Shown: positions 8,257 through 17,386 of the stretch, one piece after another | Position numbering within the stretch: the first letter of the stretch is position 1 | How the letters are laid out: each line of letters starts with the position of its first letter | Origin: Limobrevibacterium gyesilva | GTDB lineage: Bacteria; Pseudomonadota; Alphaproteobacteria; Acetobacterales; Acetobacteraceae | DNA length: 64,000 nt | Reading direction: 5' to 3' | Assembly: GCF_025989185.1 (NCBI RefSeq) | Contig: NZ_JAPDNT010000015.1 | Location: 25,687 to 89,686, forward strand | Notes under the pieces: model-generated | Databases searched by the model: none | What the model was told of the DNA's origin: nothing | Seen by the model: only the letters and a program-made list of their open reading frames with translations | Translations under genes and position numbers: made by a program

Positions 8257-9249
8257 TCAGCCGGGATGGGCGGCCATCCACGCCTGCGCCGCCTGCGCGC
8301 CGTACGCCTCGACATCGAATGCGTCGTCGGGGCAGGCGGTGATGAACCGCTCGGGCATCTCGATCAGCGCCAGGTCAGGCGCCAGCCGCTCGATGAACCC
8401 AAGGTCGAGCGCGCTGGACCAGACGAAATGCACTTCGCGGAAGAACAGGGCCGCGAGGAAGGTGAGCAGCGAGCAGTCCGCCCGGTACTCGGAGAATGAG
8501 GAGCCGAACAGCACCACCCGTTCCGGCCGCTGCGCCGCCGAGTTGCGGTAGACGACGTGGCTGCCGATATGCAGCCCCATCTCGTTCTCCAGGCCGAGCC
8601 GTTCCTTCAGCATGACGATCGGGTTGGCATGGATGCGGGCCACGCTGTCGGGGACCACACGCCGGTCGAACATGTCCTCGGGCACGCCGTCATGGCCGTC
8701 GCCCCACAGGTCGCCGTGGTAGCACAGGCGCCTTGGCTGCAATTCAAGGAATGGTGCGTAATCGAGGTGGAGGCCGAGGGCCGGCGCTATCCATTGGAAC
8801 GCGCACAGCGCCCCCAGCGCGGTCCAGTGGCTGTCGGTCCGGGGGTAGACGACATAGCCCTTGTCGCGTTGCAGCCGCAGGTAGTCGGCGGGATAGACCA
8901 GGGCCGGATGGGCCACGCGGTCGAGCAGCCTTTGCCCCGGGGCGACCGCGCCGGGACCTAACAGCCGGCGCAGGACCGCGTCGCCGTAGACGCTCAGTTT
9001 TTCCGGCGCCAGCAATTGGCACCAGGGTATGCCCAGGCGCCGGAAGAACGCATCGCGCGCAGCCAACCGGCGCCGCCAGGCGGGCACGTCCACGGACGCG
9101 TCGAACCCGTCTGAGTCATACAGGCGCAGCACCTCGTTGCTGCCGCCCACCAGGAACAGATGGTCGTCGTCAGAGCGGTGAACCCGTGCGGCCATCCCGT
9201 ATTCCACCGCGCCGCCGCGCAACAGGCAATCAGCGGACAGGGATTCCAT
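8257..9249 (-). CDS. AlgX/AlgJ-like SGNH-hydrolase-fold protein
   Basis: Protein of 330 residues. The DSHWTALG motif at about residues 139-146 is the hallmark of alginate O-acetyltransferases AlgX/AlgJ and relatives, giving the Asp and His of the catalytic triad. The serine block appears as LFGSSFSEY near residue 255. The ATG at 9249, two bases after the RND pump stop, is preferred over an in-frame GTG at 9267 inside the pump gene. AlgX and AlgJ act in the periplasm, yet no signal peptide or membrane anchor is visible, and no polysaccharide genes are adjacent. It may O-acetylate or de-acetylate a glycan or small molecule. Confidence 0.8.
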   Translation of the reverse strand: MESLSADCLLRGGAVEYGMAARVHRSDDDHLFLVGGSNEVLRLYDSDGFDASVDVPAWRRRLAARDAFFRRLGIPWCQLLAPEKLSVYGDAVLRRLLGPGAVAPGQRLLDRVAHPALVYPADYLRLQRDKGYVVYPRTDSHWTALGALCAFQWIAPALGLHLDYAPFLELQPRRLCYHGDLWGDGHDGVPEDMFDRRVVPDSVARIHANPIVMLKERLGLENEMGLHIGSHVVYRNSAAQRPERVVLFGSSFSEYRADCSLLTFLAALFFREVHFVWSSALDLGFIERLAPDLALIEMPERFITACPDDAFDVEAYGAQAAQAWMAAHPG

Positions 9250-9250
9250 T

Positions 9251-12200
9251 TCAGTCGGCTGTGGCACCCATCTTGTCGGCCAGGGTGGGCATCCGGGCGG
9301 TGCGGCGCGGCGACAGGTAGCGCTGCAGGCGCTCGAGATACAGGTAGATCACCGGCGTCGTGTACAGCGTCAGCACCTGGCTCAGCAGCAGTCCGCCGAC
9401 CATGGCGAAGCCGAGCGGGCGGCGCAATTCCGACCCCGCGCCGTGCCCGATCATCAGCGGCAGGCCGCTGAACAGGGCCGCCATGGTGGTCATCATGATC
9501 GGCCGGAAGCGCAGCAGGCAGGCCTGGCGGATGGCGTTGAACGGGGTTTCGCCGTCGCGCCGTTCCGCATTCACGGCGAAGTCCACCATCATGATGCCGT
9601 TCTTCTTCACGATGCCGATCAGCAGGATCACGCCGATCAGCGCGATCACCGACAGGTCGTAGCCGAACGCCATCAGCATCAGCAGCGCACCCACGCCGGC
9701 GGAGGGCAGGGTGGACAGGATGGTCAGCGGCAGGATGTAGCTTTCATAGAGGATGCCCAAAATGATGTAGACGGTGATCAGCGCCGCCGCGATGAGATAG
9801 GGCTGGCTGGACAGCGACGACTGGAACGCCTGCGCGGTGCCCTGGAAGGTTCCCTGCAGCGTCACCGGCGTGCCGAGGACGCGCATCGCACGGTTCACGG
9901 CGTCCACCGCCTGGCCGAGCGCGACGCCCTGGGCCAGGTTGAACGACAGCGTCACCGCCGGGAACTGGCTCTGGTGGCTGATCGACAGCGGCGCGACCTT
10001 GGTGGTGTCGACCTTCACGAAGGTCGACAGCGGCACGGCCTGGCCGGTGCTGGATTTCACGTACAGCTTGTCGAGCACCGACAGGTCGCCCTGCATCTCC
10101 GGCAGCACTTCCAGGATCAGCTTGTAGGTGTTCACCTGGGTGAAATATTGCGTGACCTGGCGCTGGCCGAGCGCATCGTACAGCGTGTCGTCGATCACCT
10201 GCGGCTGGATGCCGAAGCGCGCCGCGGCGTCGCGGTCGATGGTGATGGAGGCGGTGGTGCCGCCGTTCTGCTGGTCGGTGGCGAGGTCGCGCAGCTCCGG
10301 CAGGGTGCGCAGCTTGTTGAGCACCTTCGGCGCCCATGCGTACAGCTCGCCCACATCCGCGTCCTGCAGCGTGTACTGGTATTGGGTCTTGGAAATGCGG
10401 CCGCCCACGCGCACGTCCTGGCCGGCCTGCAGGAACAGCTGCGCGCCTTCCACCTTGGCCAGTTCTGGCCGCAGCCGCGCGATGATCTCCTGGGCCGAGG
10501 CATGGCGCTCCGCGAACGGCTTCAGCGCGACGAAGAAGCGGCCGTTGTTGCCGGTCTGGCCGCCGACGCCGGCGCCGACAGTCGACGAATAGGCGGCGAT
10601 GTCGGGGTCGCGCAGCAGCACTTCGCCCAGGGCAAGCTGCCGGCGGACCATTTCCTTGAACGAGATGTCTTCCGCGCCCTGCGAGATCCCCAGCAGGATG
10701 CCGTTGTCCTGCTCGGGGAAGAACCCCTTGGGGATGACGACGTACAGATAGACCGTGACCGACACGGTCGCCAGGAACACCATCAGCGTGACGAACTGGA
10801 AGCGCAACGCGATATCCAGCGTCCGCCGGTAGCCGGCGAGCATCCCGTCGAAGAACTTCTCGATGATGCGATACAGCAGGCCATGCGTACCGTGCTCGTG
10901 GCGCAGGAAGCGCGAGCACATCATCGGCGTCAGCGTCAGCGACACCACCGCCGACACCACCACGGCGACCGACACGGTCATGGCGAATTCGCGGAACAGC
11001 CGCCCGACGATGCCGCCCATCAGCAGCAGCGGGATGAACACGGCGATCAGCGAGGCGCTGATCGACACGATGGTGAAGCCGATTTCGCCGGCGCCTTTGA
11101 TGGCGGCGTCCATTGGTCGCTCGCCGTCCTCGATGTGGCGGAAGATGTTCTCCAGCATGACGATGGCGTCGTCCACCACGAAGCCGACCGCGATGGTCAG
11201 CGCCATCAGCGACAGGTTGTCGAGGCTGAAGTTCAGCAGGTACATCACCGCGAACGTGCCGATCAGGGCGATCGGCACCGTCACGCTGGGGATGATGGTG
11301 GCCCACAGGTTGCGCAGGAACAGGAAGATCACCATCACGACCAGCGCGACCGTCAGGATCAGCGTGAACTGCACGTCCTCCACCGAGGCGCGGATGGTCT
11401 GGGTGCGGTCCATCACCTCGGTCACGTGAACCGAGGGCGGGATCGCCGCGGTCAGCCGCGGCAGCTGCGCCTTGATGGCGTCGACGGTTTCGATGATGTT
11501 GGCGTCGGGCTGCTTGAAGATGATGAGCTGCACGCCGCGCTTGCCGTTCTGGTGGCCGGCGACCAGCAGGTTGTCGGCGGCGTCCACCGCCTGGCCGATG
11601 TCGCGCACGCGAATCGGCGCGCCGTTGCGATAGGCGATGACGAGGTTGTTGTACTCGGCGGCCTTGGTCAGCTGGTCGTTCGCATAGATGGTGAAGCTGC
11701 GCCGCTCGCCGTTGATTGTGCCCTTCGGGCTGTTCACGGTGGCGGTCTGCAATGTCTGCCGCGCGTCCTCCATGGTCAGGCCCATGGCGGCCAGCCGGGC
11801 GGGGTCCACCTGCACGCGCACTGCGCGCTTCTGCTCGCCGCCGATGAACACCTGCGAGACGCCGTCGATCTGCGAGATCTGCTGGGCCAGGATGTTGTCG
11901 GCGTAGTCGTCCGCTTCGATCAGCGGCATCTCGTCGGACTGCACCGCCAGGATCAGGATCGGGCTGTCGGACGGGTTCACCTTGTAATAGGTGGGCGGGC
12001 TGGGCAGGTTGCGCGGCAACTGGCCGGTGGCGGCGGTGATCTGCGACTGGATGTCCAGCGCCGCGGCGTCGATTCCGCGGTTGAGGTCGAACTGCACGGT
12101 GATCGAGGTCTGGCCGAGCACGCTGACGGAGGTCATCTGCGCCACGCCCGCGATCTGCGCGAATTGGCGTTCCAGCGGCTGGGCCACCGCGGTGGCCATG

Positions 12201-12373
12201 GTCTCCGGGCTGGCGCCGGGGAACTTCGCCTGCACCTGGATCGTCGGGAACTCGACGCGCGGCAACGGCGCCACCGGCAGCAGCGGGTAGGCGGCGACAC
12301 CGACCAGAACGATCGCGGCCATCAGCAGCGAGGTTCCGATCGGGCGGCGGATGAACGGGGTCGAGATGCTCAT
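9251..12373 (-). CDS. RND multidrug efflux pump, MdtB/MdtC (HAE1) type
   Basis: Inner-membrane proton-driven exporter of 1040 residues, the typical length. It opens with ISTPFIRRPIGTSLLMAAIVLVGV (shown in part: FIRRPIGTSLL). The proton-relay helix carries the usual acidic pair in VGFVVDDAIVMLEN (about residues 400-413). The C-terminal half repeats the architecture, including FRPIMMTTMAALFSGLPL. It forms a tripartite pump with the adaptor encoded 28 bases upstream. No outer-membrane TolC-like gene is in the operon, so the channel must be elsewhere. Substrates are probably drugs or other toxic amphiphiles, by family. Confidence 0.96.
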   Translation of the reverse strand: MSISTPFIRRPIGTSLLMAAIVLVGVAAYPLLPVAPLPRVEFPTIQVQAKFPGASPETMATAVAQPLERQFAQIAGVAQMTSVSVLGQTSITVQFDLNRGIDAAALDIQSQITAATGQLPRNLPSPPTYYKVNPSDSPILILAVQSDEMPLIEADDYADNILAQQISQIDGVSQVFIGGEQKRAVRVQVDPARLAAMGLTMEDARQTLQTATVNSPKGTINGERRSFTIYANDQLTKAAEYNNLVIAYRNGAPIRVRDIGQAVDAADNLLVAGHQNGKRGVQLIIFKQPDANIIETVDAIKAQLPRLTAAIPPSVHVTEVMDRTQTIRASVEDVQFTLILTVALVVMVIFLFLRNLWATIIPSVTVPIALIGTFAVMYLLNFSLDNLSLMALTIAVGFVVDDAIVMLENIFRHIEDGERPMDAAIKGAGEIGFTIVSISASLIAVFIPLLLMGGIVGRLFREFAMTVSVAVVVSAVVSLTLTPMMCSRFLRHEHGTHGLLYRIIEKFFDGMLAGYRRTLDIALRFQFVTLMVFLATVSVTVYLYVVIPKGFFPEQDNGILLGISQGAEDISFKEMVRRQLALGEVLLRDPDIAAYSSTVGAGVGGQTGNNGRFFVALKPFAERHASAQEIIARLRPELAKVEGAQLFLQAGQDVRVGGRISKTQYQYTLQDADVGELYAWAPKVLNKLRTLPELRDLATDQQNGGTTASITIDRDAAARFGIQPQVIDDTLYDALGQRQVTQYFTQVNTYKLILEVLPEMQGDLSVLDKLYVKSSTGQAVPLSTFVKVDTTKVAPLSISHQSQFPAVTLSFNLAQGVALGQAVDAVNRAMRVLGTPVTLQGTFQGTAQAFQSSLSSQPYLIAAALITVYIILGILYESYILPLTILSTLPSAGVGALLMLMAFGYDLSVIALIGVILLIGIVKKNGIMMVDFAVNAERRDGETPFNAIRQACLLRFRPIMMTTMAALFSGLPLMIGHGAGSELRRPLGFAMVGGLLLSQVLTLYTTPVIYLYLERLQRYLSPRRTARMPTLADKMGATAD

Positions 12374-12401
12374 GAGCCGGATCGCCTGCTTCTTCTGTCG
12401 T

Positions 12402-13586
12402 TCAGCTGTTGGAGTTGGCCTGGGCCACGACGATGCGTGACCCGTTCTGCAGCCGCGACTGGCCGTTCACCACGATCTGCGCGCCTTCCTCGAGGCCCTT
12501 GGTGACCACCACGACCTGCCCGTCGTCCTGCCCGATTTCCACCGGCTGCATCGCCACGGTCGAGTCGGGCTTGACCAGATAGACGAACAATCCGCCCGGT
12601 CCCCGCTGCACCCCCACCGAGGCGACCGCCAGTGCGCCCCGCAGCGTTTCGAGCTGCAGCCGCACATTGACGAACTGGCCGGGCCACAGCTTGTTGTCGG
12701 CGTTCGGGAATACGGCCTTCAACTTGATCGTGCCGGTGGTCGCGTCGATCATGTTGTCGGTGGTCAGCAGTTCGCCCTGCCCCAGCATCGTCTTGTCGTC
12801 GGCGGTGTAGGCGTAGGCCGGCAGCTTTCCCTTCGCCATGGCCGCCTGGATCTTCGGCAGCGCGTCCTGCGGCAAGGTGAACGTGACCGCGATCGGGTGG
12901 ATCTGGGCGATCGTGACGATGCCCACGCCGGACGTGTCGGCGAAGCGGATGACGTTGCCGGGATCGAGCAGGCGCAGCCCGACCCGGCCATCGATCGGCG
13001 ACGTGATGTTGGTGTAGTCGAGATTGACCTTGGCCGCGGCGATGGCCGCGTCGTCCGCCTTCACCTGCGCTTCCAGCTGCGCAACCTTGGCGACACCCGT
13101 GTCCACTGTCTGCTGCGACGCGAACTGGCTGCGCGCCAGCTCGGACGACCGCTTCAGGTCGAGCCGCGCATTGAGCAGCGTCGCCTCGTCGGAGGCCTTC
13201 TTGGCCACCGCCTGGTCGTAGACGGCCTGATAGGGGCGGGGATCGATCTGCGCGATCGGGTCGCCGCGTTTCACGTCCTGGCCCTCCTGGAAGAACACCT
13301 TCTCCAGCGTGCCGTCGACGCGGGCGCGGATCAGCACCGACTGGAACGCCTGAACCGCGCCGATATTGCGCAGCAGGACCGGCACGTCACGCCGCATGAC
13401 GGGTGCGACGGAGACCGGAACGCCGGTCGGCGCAGGCGGCGCCGCCGCGGGGGCGGCCGTCTGGGCGATGGCGGACCCGGCCACGAGCAGCAGCATGCCC
13501 AACGACAGGACGCTGCCGAGGGCGCTGCGGGTCCGCGTGGAGGGAAGCGAAAGGGCGGACGCAGGAGGGGGGGCGATTGACGTCAT
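12402..13586 (-). CDS. RND efflux periplasmic adaptor (membrane fusion protein), MdtA-like
   Basis: Adaptor protein of 394 residues. A hydrophobic export signal lies around residues 24-42 ending AIAQT, followed by a Pro/Ala linker. The barrel-sandwich hybrid shows as RARVDGTLEKVFFQEGQDVKRGDPIAQIDPRPY, with a hairpin of Ala-rich coiled coil, then DYTNITSPIDGRVGLRLLDPGN. It bridges the RND pump to an outer-membrane channel. It is the first gene of a three-gene minus-strand operon (adaptor, pump, AlgX-like protein). No regulator gene is next to it. Confidence 0.95.
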   Translation of the reverse strand: MTSIAPPPASALSLPSTRTRSALGSVLSLGMLLLVAGSAIAQTAAPAAAPPAPTGVPVSVAPVMRRDVPVLLRNIGAVQAFQSVLIRARVDGTLEKVFFQEGQDVKRGDPIAQIDPRPYQAVYDQAVAKKASDEATLLNARLDLKRSSELARSQFASQQTVDTGVAKVAQLEAQVKADDAAIAAAKVNLDYTNITSPIDGRVGLRLLDPGNVIRFADTSGVGIVTIAQIHPIAVTFTLPQDALPKIQAAMAKGKLPAYAYTADDKTMLGQGELLTTDNMIDATTGTIKLKAVFPNADNKLWPGQFVNVRLQLETLRGALAVASVGVQRGPGGLFVYLVKPDSTVAMQPVEIGQDDGQVVVVTKGLEEGAQIVVNGQSRLQNGSRIVVAQANSNS

Positions 13587-13777
13587 GCGATCCTTGCGGT
13601 TCTGGCCATGCTACGCTTCGGGGCGGTTTTGTTGCGACTCTCGACAGGCGACGCCGACTCTGCCCGGGCACGGCCAGGACAAATCATTCGAAGCGAGATC
13701 ATTTTCATCCAACACCCGGCCGGACGCCAGTGCGCAGTTCGACCGTAGGCCAGCGCATCTATACTGGCCGGATGCCC

Positions 13778-13810
13778 GGCCCGGGATGAAATTCCAGCAA
13801 TTCCCGGGCC
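13778..13810. terminator. perfect inverted repeat, possible weak terminator of the ThDP enzyme operon
   Basis: GGCCCGGGA and TCCCGGGCC are perfect 9-base arms around a 15-base loop, in the gap between the end of the ThDP decarboxylase operon and the start of the RND adaptor, both on the minus strand. No T-run follows on either strand, so intrinsic termination is uncertain; it could also be an RNA stability or binding site. Confidence 0.35.
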
Positions 13811-13834
13811 ATCAAGGCCGGGCCGGCAGGGCCG

Positions 13835-14440
13835 TCAATCCGGCGGCAGGCCGAGCGCGTCCCGGAATCTGTTGGTCAGGCGGGCGCCGTCGCGCGGCGG
13901 CAGGTGGCGTGCCACCTCCTCGGGGGCGATCCGGATGACGGCGAACAACGCCTCCCGCCGCAGCCGGGGCCGCAAGGCCTCGACTCCGGGCATGTCCGTG
14001 ACCGTGCAACTGGCAGCCCAGCCGCAGGCGGATGCCACCGCGGCAAGGTCGGTGCCCAGCGCGGAATGGCTGCGCTGCTGCCCGGTCTCGGCGAACCGGC
14101 CGTTGTCCATCACCGCGATCGCCAGGTTGGCCGGCTTCAGCGCGCCGATGGTGGCCAGCGACCCCAGCCCCATGAGCATCTCGCCGTCGCCAGTCAGCAC
14201 CAGCACCCGCCGCTGCGGCTGCGCCAGGGCGATGCCCAGCCCGACCATCGCGGCGCCGCCCATGGCGCCCCACAGGTAGAAATTCAGCGGGCGGTCGCCG
14301 GCGGCGCCGGCATCGAAGGTGGTCGAGCCAAGCCCGGTCACCACCAGCAGCTCGCCGCCGGGCGTGTCATGCGGGTCGCGCAGCAGGGATGCCACCACGG
14401 CGCGCCGATCATCGAGAGCGTTCACGACAGATTGGGTCAT
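13835..14440 (-). CDS. ThDP-dependent decarboxylase, beta subunit (sulfopyruvate/phosphonopyruvate decarboxylase-like)
   Basis: C-terminal, cofactor-binding half of a split thiamin-diphosphate enzyme (201 residues). The ThDP motif runs from GDG in VLVLTGDGEMLMGLG to the asparagine in MDNGRF, with the usual spacing of about 30 residues. LGSTTFD and NFYLWGAMGGAAMVGLGIA match ComE-type and phosphonopyruvate decarboxylase subunits. The ATG overlaps the alpha-subunit stop (ATGA at 14437-14440), so the two are coupled. Decarboxylation of a 3-substituted pyruvate is likely; the specific acid is not assignable. Confidence 0.88.
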   Translation of the reverse strand: MTQSVVNALDDRRAVVASLLRDPHDTPGGELLVVTGLGSTTFDAGAAGDRPLNFYLWGAMGGAAMVGLGIALAQPQRRVLVLTGDGEMLMGLGSLATIGALKPANLAIAVMDNGRFAETGQQRSHSALGTDLAAVASACGWAASCTVTDMPGVEALRPRLRREALFAVIRIAPEEVARHLPPRDGARLTNRFRDALGLPPD

Positions 14441-14955
14441 TTCACGAATACCTTGGCGCCGATCAGCCGCTGCGAGAACAGCACGGCCACCGGGACGGCG
14501 CTGTCGAAAGCCAGGGCCGCGCTGGCGGCGACCATGTCCACCACCTCGCTTGCATGATCGGCCCGGCGCACATGCACGCCGGCGGCGGTGAGGACCGGCG
14601 CCGTGGCGCTGCCCATGGGCACCTGCCACGGATTGAACTCGCCCCACTCGCCGCGCATGGTCACCAGCGTCAGGAACGGCATCCGGCAGTTCAGCGGCAG
14701 CGACAGCATGTTGATGCAGTTGCCCACGCCGGAGGACTGCATCAGCAGCACCGCGCGCTGCCCGCCCAGATGGGCGCCGGCGGCGAGCGCGATCCCTTCC
14801 TCCTCGGTGGTCAGCACCACCGCGTGCATGTCCGGGTCGGCATGCGCCCGTTCGATCAGGCGGATGTGGCCGGCGTCGGGCACGTAACCCAGCTGGCGCA
14901 CGCCGGCCCGCTTCAAGGCGGCGTACACGCCGTCCTGCCAGGTCTCTGTCGTCAT
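14437..14955 (-). CDS. ThDP-dependent decarboxylase, alpha subunit
   Basis: N-terminal pyrimidine-binding half of the split ThDP enzyme (172 residues). The activating glutamate lies in VLTTEEEGIALAAGAHLGG (about residues 48-66), followed by VLLMQSSGVGNCINML, as in ComD-type subunits. The ATG at 14955 has a strong GGAGGAG site. It diverges from the acyl-CoA dehydrogenase/CoA-transferase pair across a 123-base gap that holds a short imperfect palindrome (CAACA-A-TGTTG), so shared control is possible. Single-chain relatives carry both halves in one protein; here they are separate. Confidence 0.88.
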   Translation of the reverse strand: MTTETWQDGVYAALKRAGVRQLGYVPDAGHIRLIERAHADPDMHAVVLTTEEEGIALAAGAHLGGQRAVLLMQSSGVGNCINMLSLPLNCRMPFLTLVTMRGEWGEFNPWQVPMGSATAPVLTAAGVHVRRADHASEVVDMVAASAALAFDSAVPVAVLFSQRLIGAKVFVK

Positions 14956-15078
14956 TGCGTCTCCTCCATTCCAACAATGTTGCGCCGATCGGCACAGGGC
15001 CGCAATGAGCCCCGGCTTGCACGCGTGCGGGGCCCGGCCTAATCCAGCCGCGTCCCTTCCGTCAGCCGCGAGAGACCC

Positions 15079-16248
15079 ATGGACCAGCCGTTGCCCAGTG
15101 CCGACCCCCACGCCGAAATCCGTGAGGAGGTCCGCAAGCTCTGCGCGCGCTTTCCGGGGGAATACTGGCGCACGCTGGACGAGGCGCGCGGCTATCCCAC
15201 CGCGTTCGTCCAGGCGCTCACCGAGGCCGGCTATCTCGGCGCGCTGATCCCCGAGGAATATGGCGGCGCCGGCCTGCCGCTGTCCGCGGCTGCGGCGATC
15301 CTGGAGACAGTGCAGTCCGAGGGCTGCAACGGCGCGGCCTGCCATGCCCAGATGTACATCATGGGCACGATCCTGCGGCACGGTTCGCCCGAGCAGAAGC
15401 AGGCCTACCTGCCCAAGATCGCCACCGGTGCCTTGCGCCTGCAGGCCTTCGGCGTGACCGAGCCGACCAGCGGCACCGACACCACGAGCCTGCGCACCTT
15501 CGCTCGCCGCGAGGGTGACAAATACATCGTCAACGGCCAGAAGGTCTGGACCAGCCGCGCCGAGCACTCCGACCTGATGCTGCTGCTGGCGCGCACCACG
15601 CCGCGCGATCAGGTGGCGCGCAAGACCGAGGGCCTGTCCACTTTCATCGTCGACATGAAGCAGGCGCTCGGCAACGGCCTGACCATCCGCCCGATCCGGA
15701 CCATGATGAACCATAACAGTTGCGAAGTGTTCTTCGACAACATGGAAGTGCCGGCGGAGAACCTGGTGGGCGTGGAGGGGCGCGGCTTCCGCTACGTCCT
15801 CGACGGCATGAATGCCGAGCGGCTGCTGATCGCCGCCGAATGCATCGGCGACGCCAAATGGTTCATCGCCAAGGCGTCCGCCTATGCCAAGGAGCGCCGC
15901 GTGTTCGGCCGCCCGATCGGGCAGAACCAGGGCGTCCAGTTCCCCATCGCCCGCGCCTACGCCCAGATGCGCGCGGCCGAATTGCTGGTGCGCGAGGGCT
16001 GCGCGAAGTTCGATTCCGGCGAGCACTGCGGCGAGGAGGCCAACATGGCCAAGATGCTCGCCGCCGAGGCGTCCTGGGCGGCCGGGGAAGCCTGCATCCA
16101 GACCCATGGCGGCTTCGGCTTTGCCGAGGAATACGACATCGAGCGCAAGTTCCGCGAAACCCGGCTGTACCAGGTGGCGCCGATCAGCACGAACCTGATC
16201 CTCTCCTACATCGCCGAGCACGTGCTCGGCATGCCCCGGAGCTATTGA
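15079..16248 (+). CDS. acyl-CoA dehydrogenase family protein
   Basis: FAD flavoenzyme of 389 residues with the family blocks LQAFGVTEPTSGTDTTSL, QKVWTSRAEHSD and IQTHGGFGFAEEYDIERKFR. It should oxidise an acyl-CoA at the alpha-beta bond. The usual catalytic glutamate near the C-terminus (in IYEGT of medium-chain enzymes) is replaced: the matching stretch reads LYQVAP with Q365. Glu247 in NAERLLIAAE sits where isovaleryl- and long-chain acyl-CoA dehydrogenases carry their base instead. The stop overlaps the start of the CoA-transferase gene (TGATG). Confidence 0.93.
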   Translation: MDQPLPSADPHAEIREEVRKLCARFPGEYWRTLDEARGYPTAFVQALTEAGYLGALIPEEYGGAGLPLSAAAAILETVQSEGCNGAACHAQMYIMGTILRHGSPEQKQAYLPKIATGALRLQAFGVTEPTSGTDTTSLRTFARREGDKYIVNGQKVWTSRAEHSDLMLLLARTTPRDQVARKTEGLSTFIVDMKQALGNGLTIRPIRTMMNHNSCEVFFDNMEVPAENLVGVEGRGFRYVLDGMNAERLLIAAECIGDAKWFIAKASAYAKERRVFGRPIGQNQGVQFPIARAYAQMRAAELLVREGCAKFDSGEHCGEEANMAKMLAAEASWAAGEACIQTHGGFGFAEEYDIERKFRETRLYQVAPISTNLILSYIAEHVLGMPRSY

Positions 16249-17372
16249 TGCGCGGTGCTCTCGACGGGCTGCTCGTCGTTGCCCTGGAGCAGGCGGTGGC
16301 GGCGCCCTATTGCAGCTCGCGGCTGGCCGATGCCGGGGCGCGGGTGATCAAGGTGGAGCGGGCGGAGGGCGATTTTGCCCGTGGCTACGACCGGGCGGCC
16401 AAGGGCCTGTCCAGCTATTTCGTCTGGCTCAATCGCGGCAAGCAGAGCCTGGTGGCCGACATCAAGAAGCCCGAGGACGCGGCCCTGCTGCGCCGGATGA
16501 TCGCGCGCGCCGACGTGTTCATCCAGAACCTGGCCCCCGGCGCGGCGGCGCGTGCCGGCTTCGGGTCCGATGCGCTGCGGGCGGCCAACCCAAGGCTGAT
16601 CACGGTGGACATCAGCGGCTACGGCGATTCCGGCGACTACGCCACCATGAAGGCCTACGACCTGCTGGTGCAGGCCGAGTCCGGCATCGCCAGCATTACC
16701 GGCCACCCCGCCGGCCCCGGCCGCATCGGCGTGTCGGCCTGCGACATCGCCTGCGGCATGGCGGCCCATGCCGGCGTGCTGGAAGCACTGATCCAGCGCG
16801 GCATCACCGGCGTGGGCAAGGGGCTGAAGGTCAGCCTGTTCGACGGTATGGCCGATTGGATGAACGTGCCGCTGCTGTTCTACGAAGGCACCGGCCGCGC
16901 ACCAGAGCGCGTGGGCCTCGCGCATCCGTCCATCTGTCCCTATGGCGCGTTCGCGACAAGCGATGGCGCACTGGTGCTGATCAGCATTCAGAACGAGCGC
17001 GAATGGGCTGATTTTTGTGCTCATTTCCTGCTGGAGCCGGACCTGCCGCAGCGCCAGGGGTACGAGACCAACGTGATCCGCGTAGCCAACCGGACGGAGG
17101 TGGACGCGCATGTCGCCGCGGTGTTCGCCCGGCTCACCCGCGATCAGGCCGCCGCCCGCCTGCGCGCGGCCAACACGGCCTATGGCTTCGTCAACGGCGT
17201 AGCCGAGTTCGCTCGGCACCCCGCGCTGCGACGCGCAGAGATCGCAACACCGAACGGCCCCGTGTCGATCGCCGCCCCGCCGGTGATCAGCAGCGATGGG
17301 CCGCGCACCCTCGGCGCGGTTCCGGCCATCGGGGCGGATTCGGACGCCATCCGGGCAGAGTTCGAGGCGTAG
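16248..17372 (+). CDS. CaiB/BaiF family CoA-transferase, itaconate/citramalate-type
   Basis: Class III CoA-transferase of 374 residues with catalytic D138 in KAYDLLVQAESGIASITG. That context is shared with succinyl-CoA-dependent transferases for itaconate, citramalate and mesaconate, so a dicarboxylic acid is likely. The ATG shares a base with the acyl-CoA dehydrogenase stop, making a two-gene unit that activates an acid and then oxidises or transforms its CoA ester. It is clearly distinct from the CoA-transferase at 1542-2717. The exact substrate is inference. Confidence 0.92.
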   Translation: MRGALDGLLVVALEQAVAAPYCSSRLADAGARVIKVERAEGDFARGYDRAAKGLSSYFVWLNRGKQSLVADIKKPEDAALLRRMIARADVFIQNLAPGAAARAGFGSDALRAANPRLITVDISGYGDSGDYATMKAYDLLVQAESGIASITGHPAGPGRIGVSACDIACGMAAHAGVLEALIQRGITGVGKGLKVSLFDGMADWMNVPLLFYEGTGRAPERVGLAHPSICPYGAFATSDGALVLISIQNEREWADFCAHFLLEPDLPQRQGYETNVIRVANRTEVDAHVAAVFARLTRDQAAARLRAANTAYGFVNGVAEFARHPALRRAEIATPNGPVSIAAPPVISSDGPRTLGAVPAIGADSDAIRAEFEA

Positions 17373-17386
17373 GCCGCGTACCCGTA

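Noticed and set aside
9443..12505. Very long plus-strand open frame opposite the RND pump gene
   Set aside because: His/Arg/Gln-rich composition with no domain, typical of the antisense of a GC-rich gene; the minus strand has a perfect RND pump.
14956..15078. Imperfect palindrome CAACA-A-TGTTG between the divergent ThDP and acyl-CoA dehydrogenase genes
   Set aside because: Too short to call as an operator; mentioned only as context.
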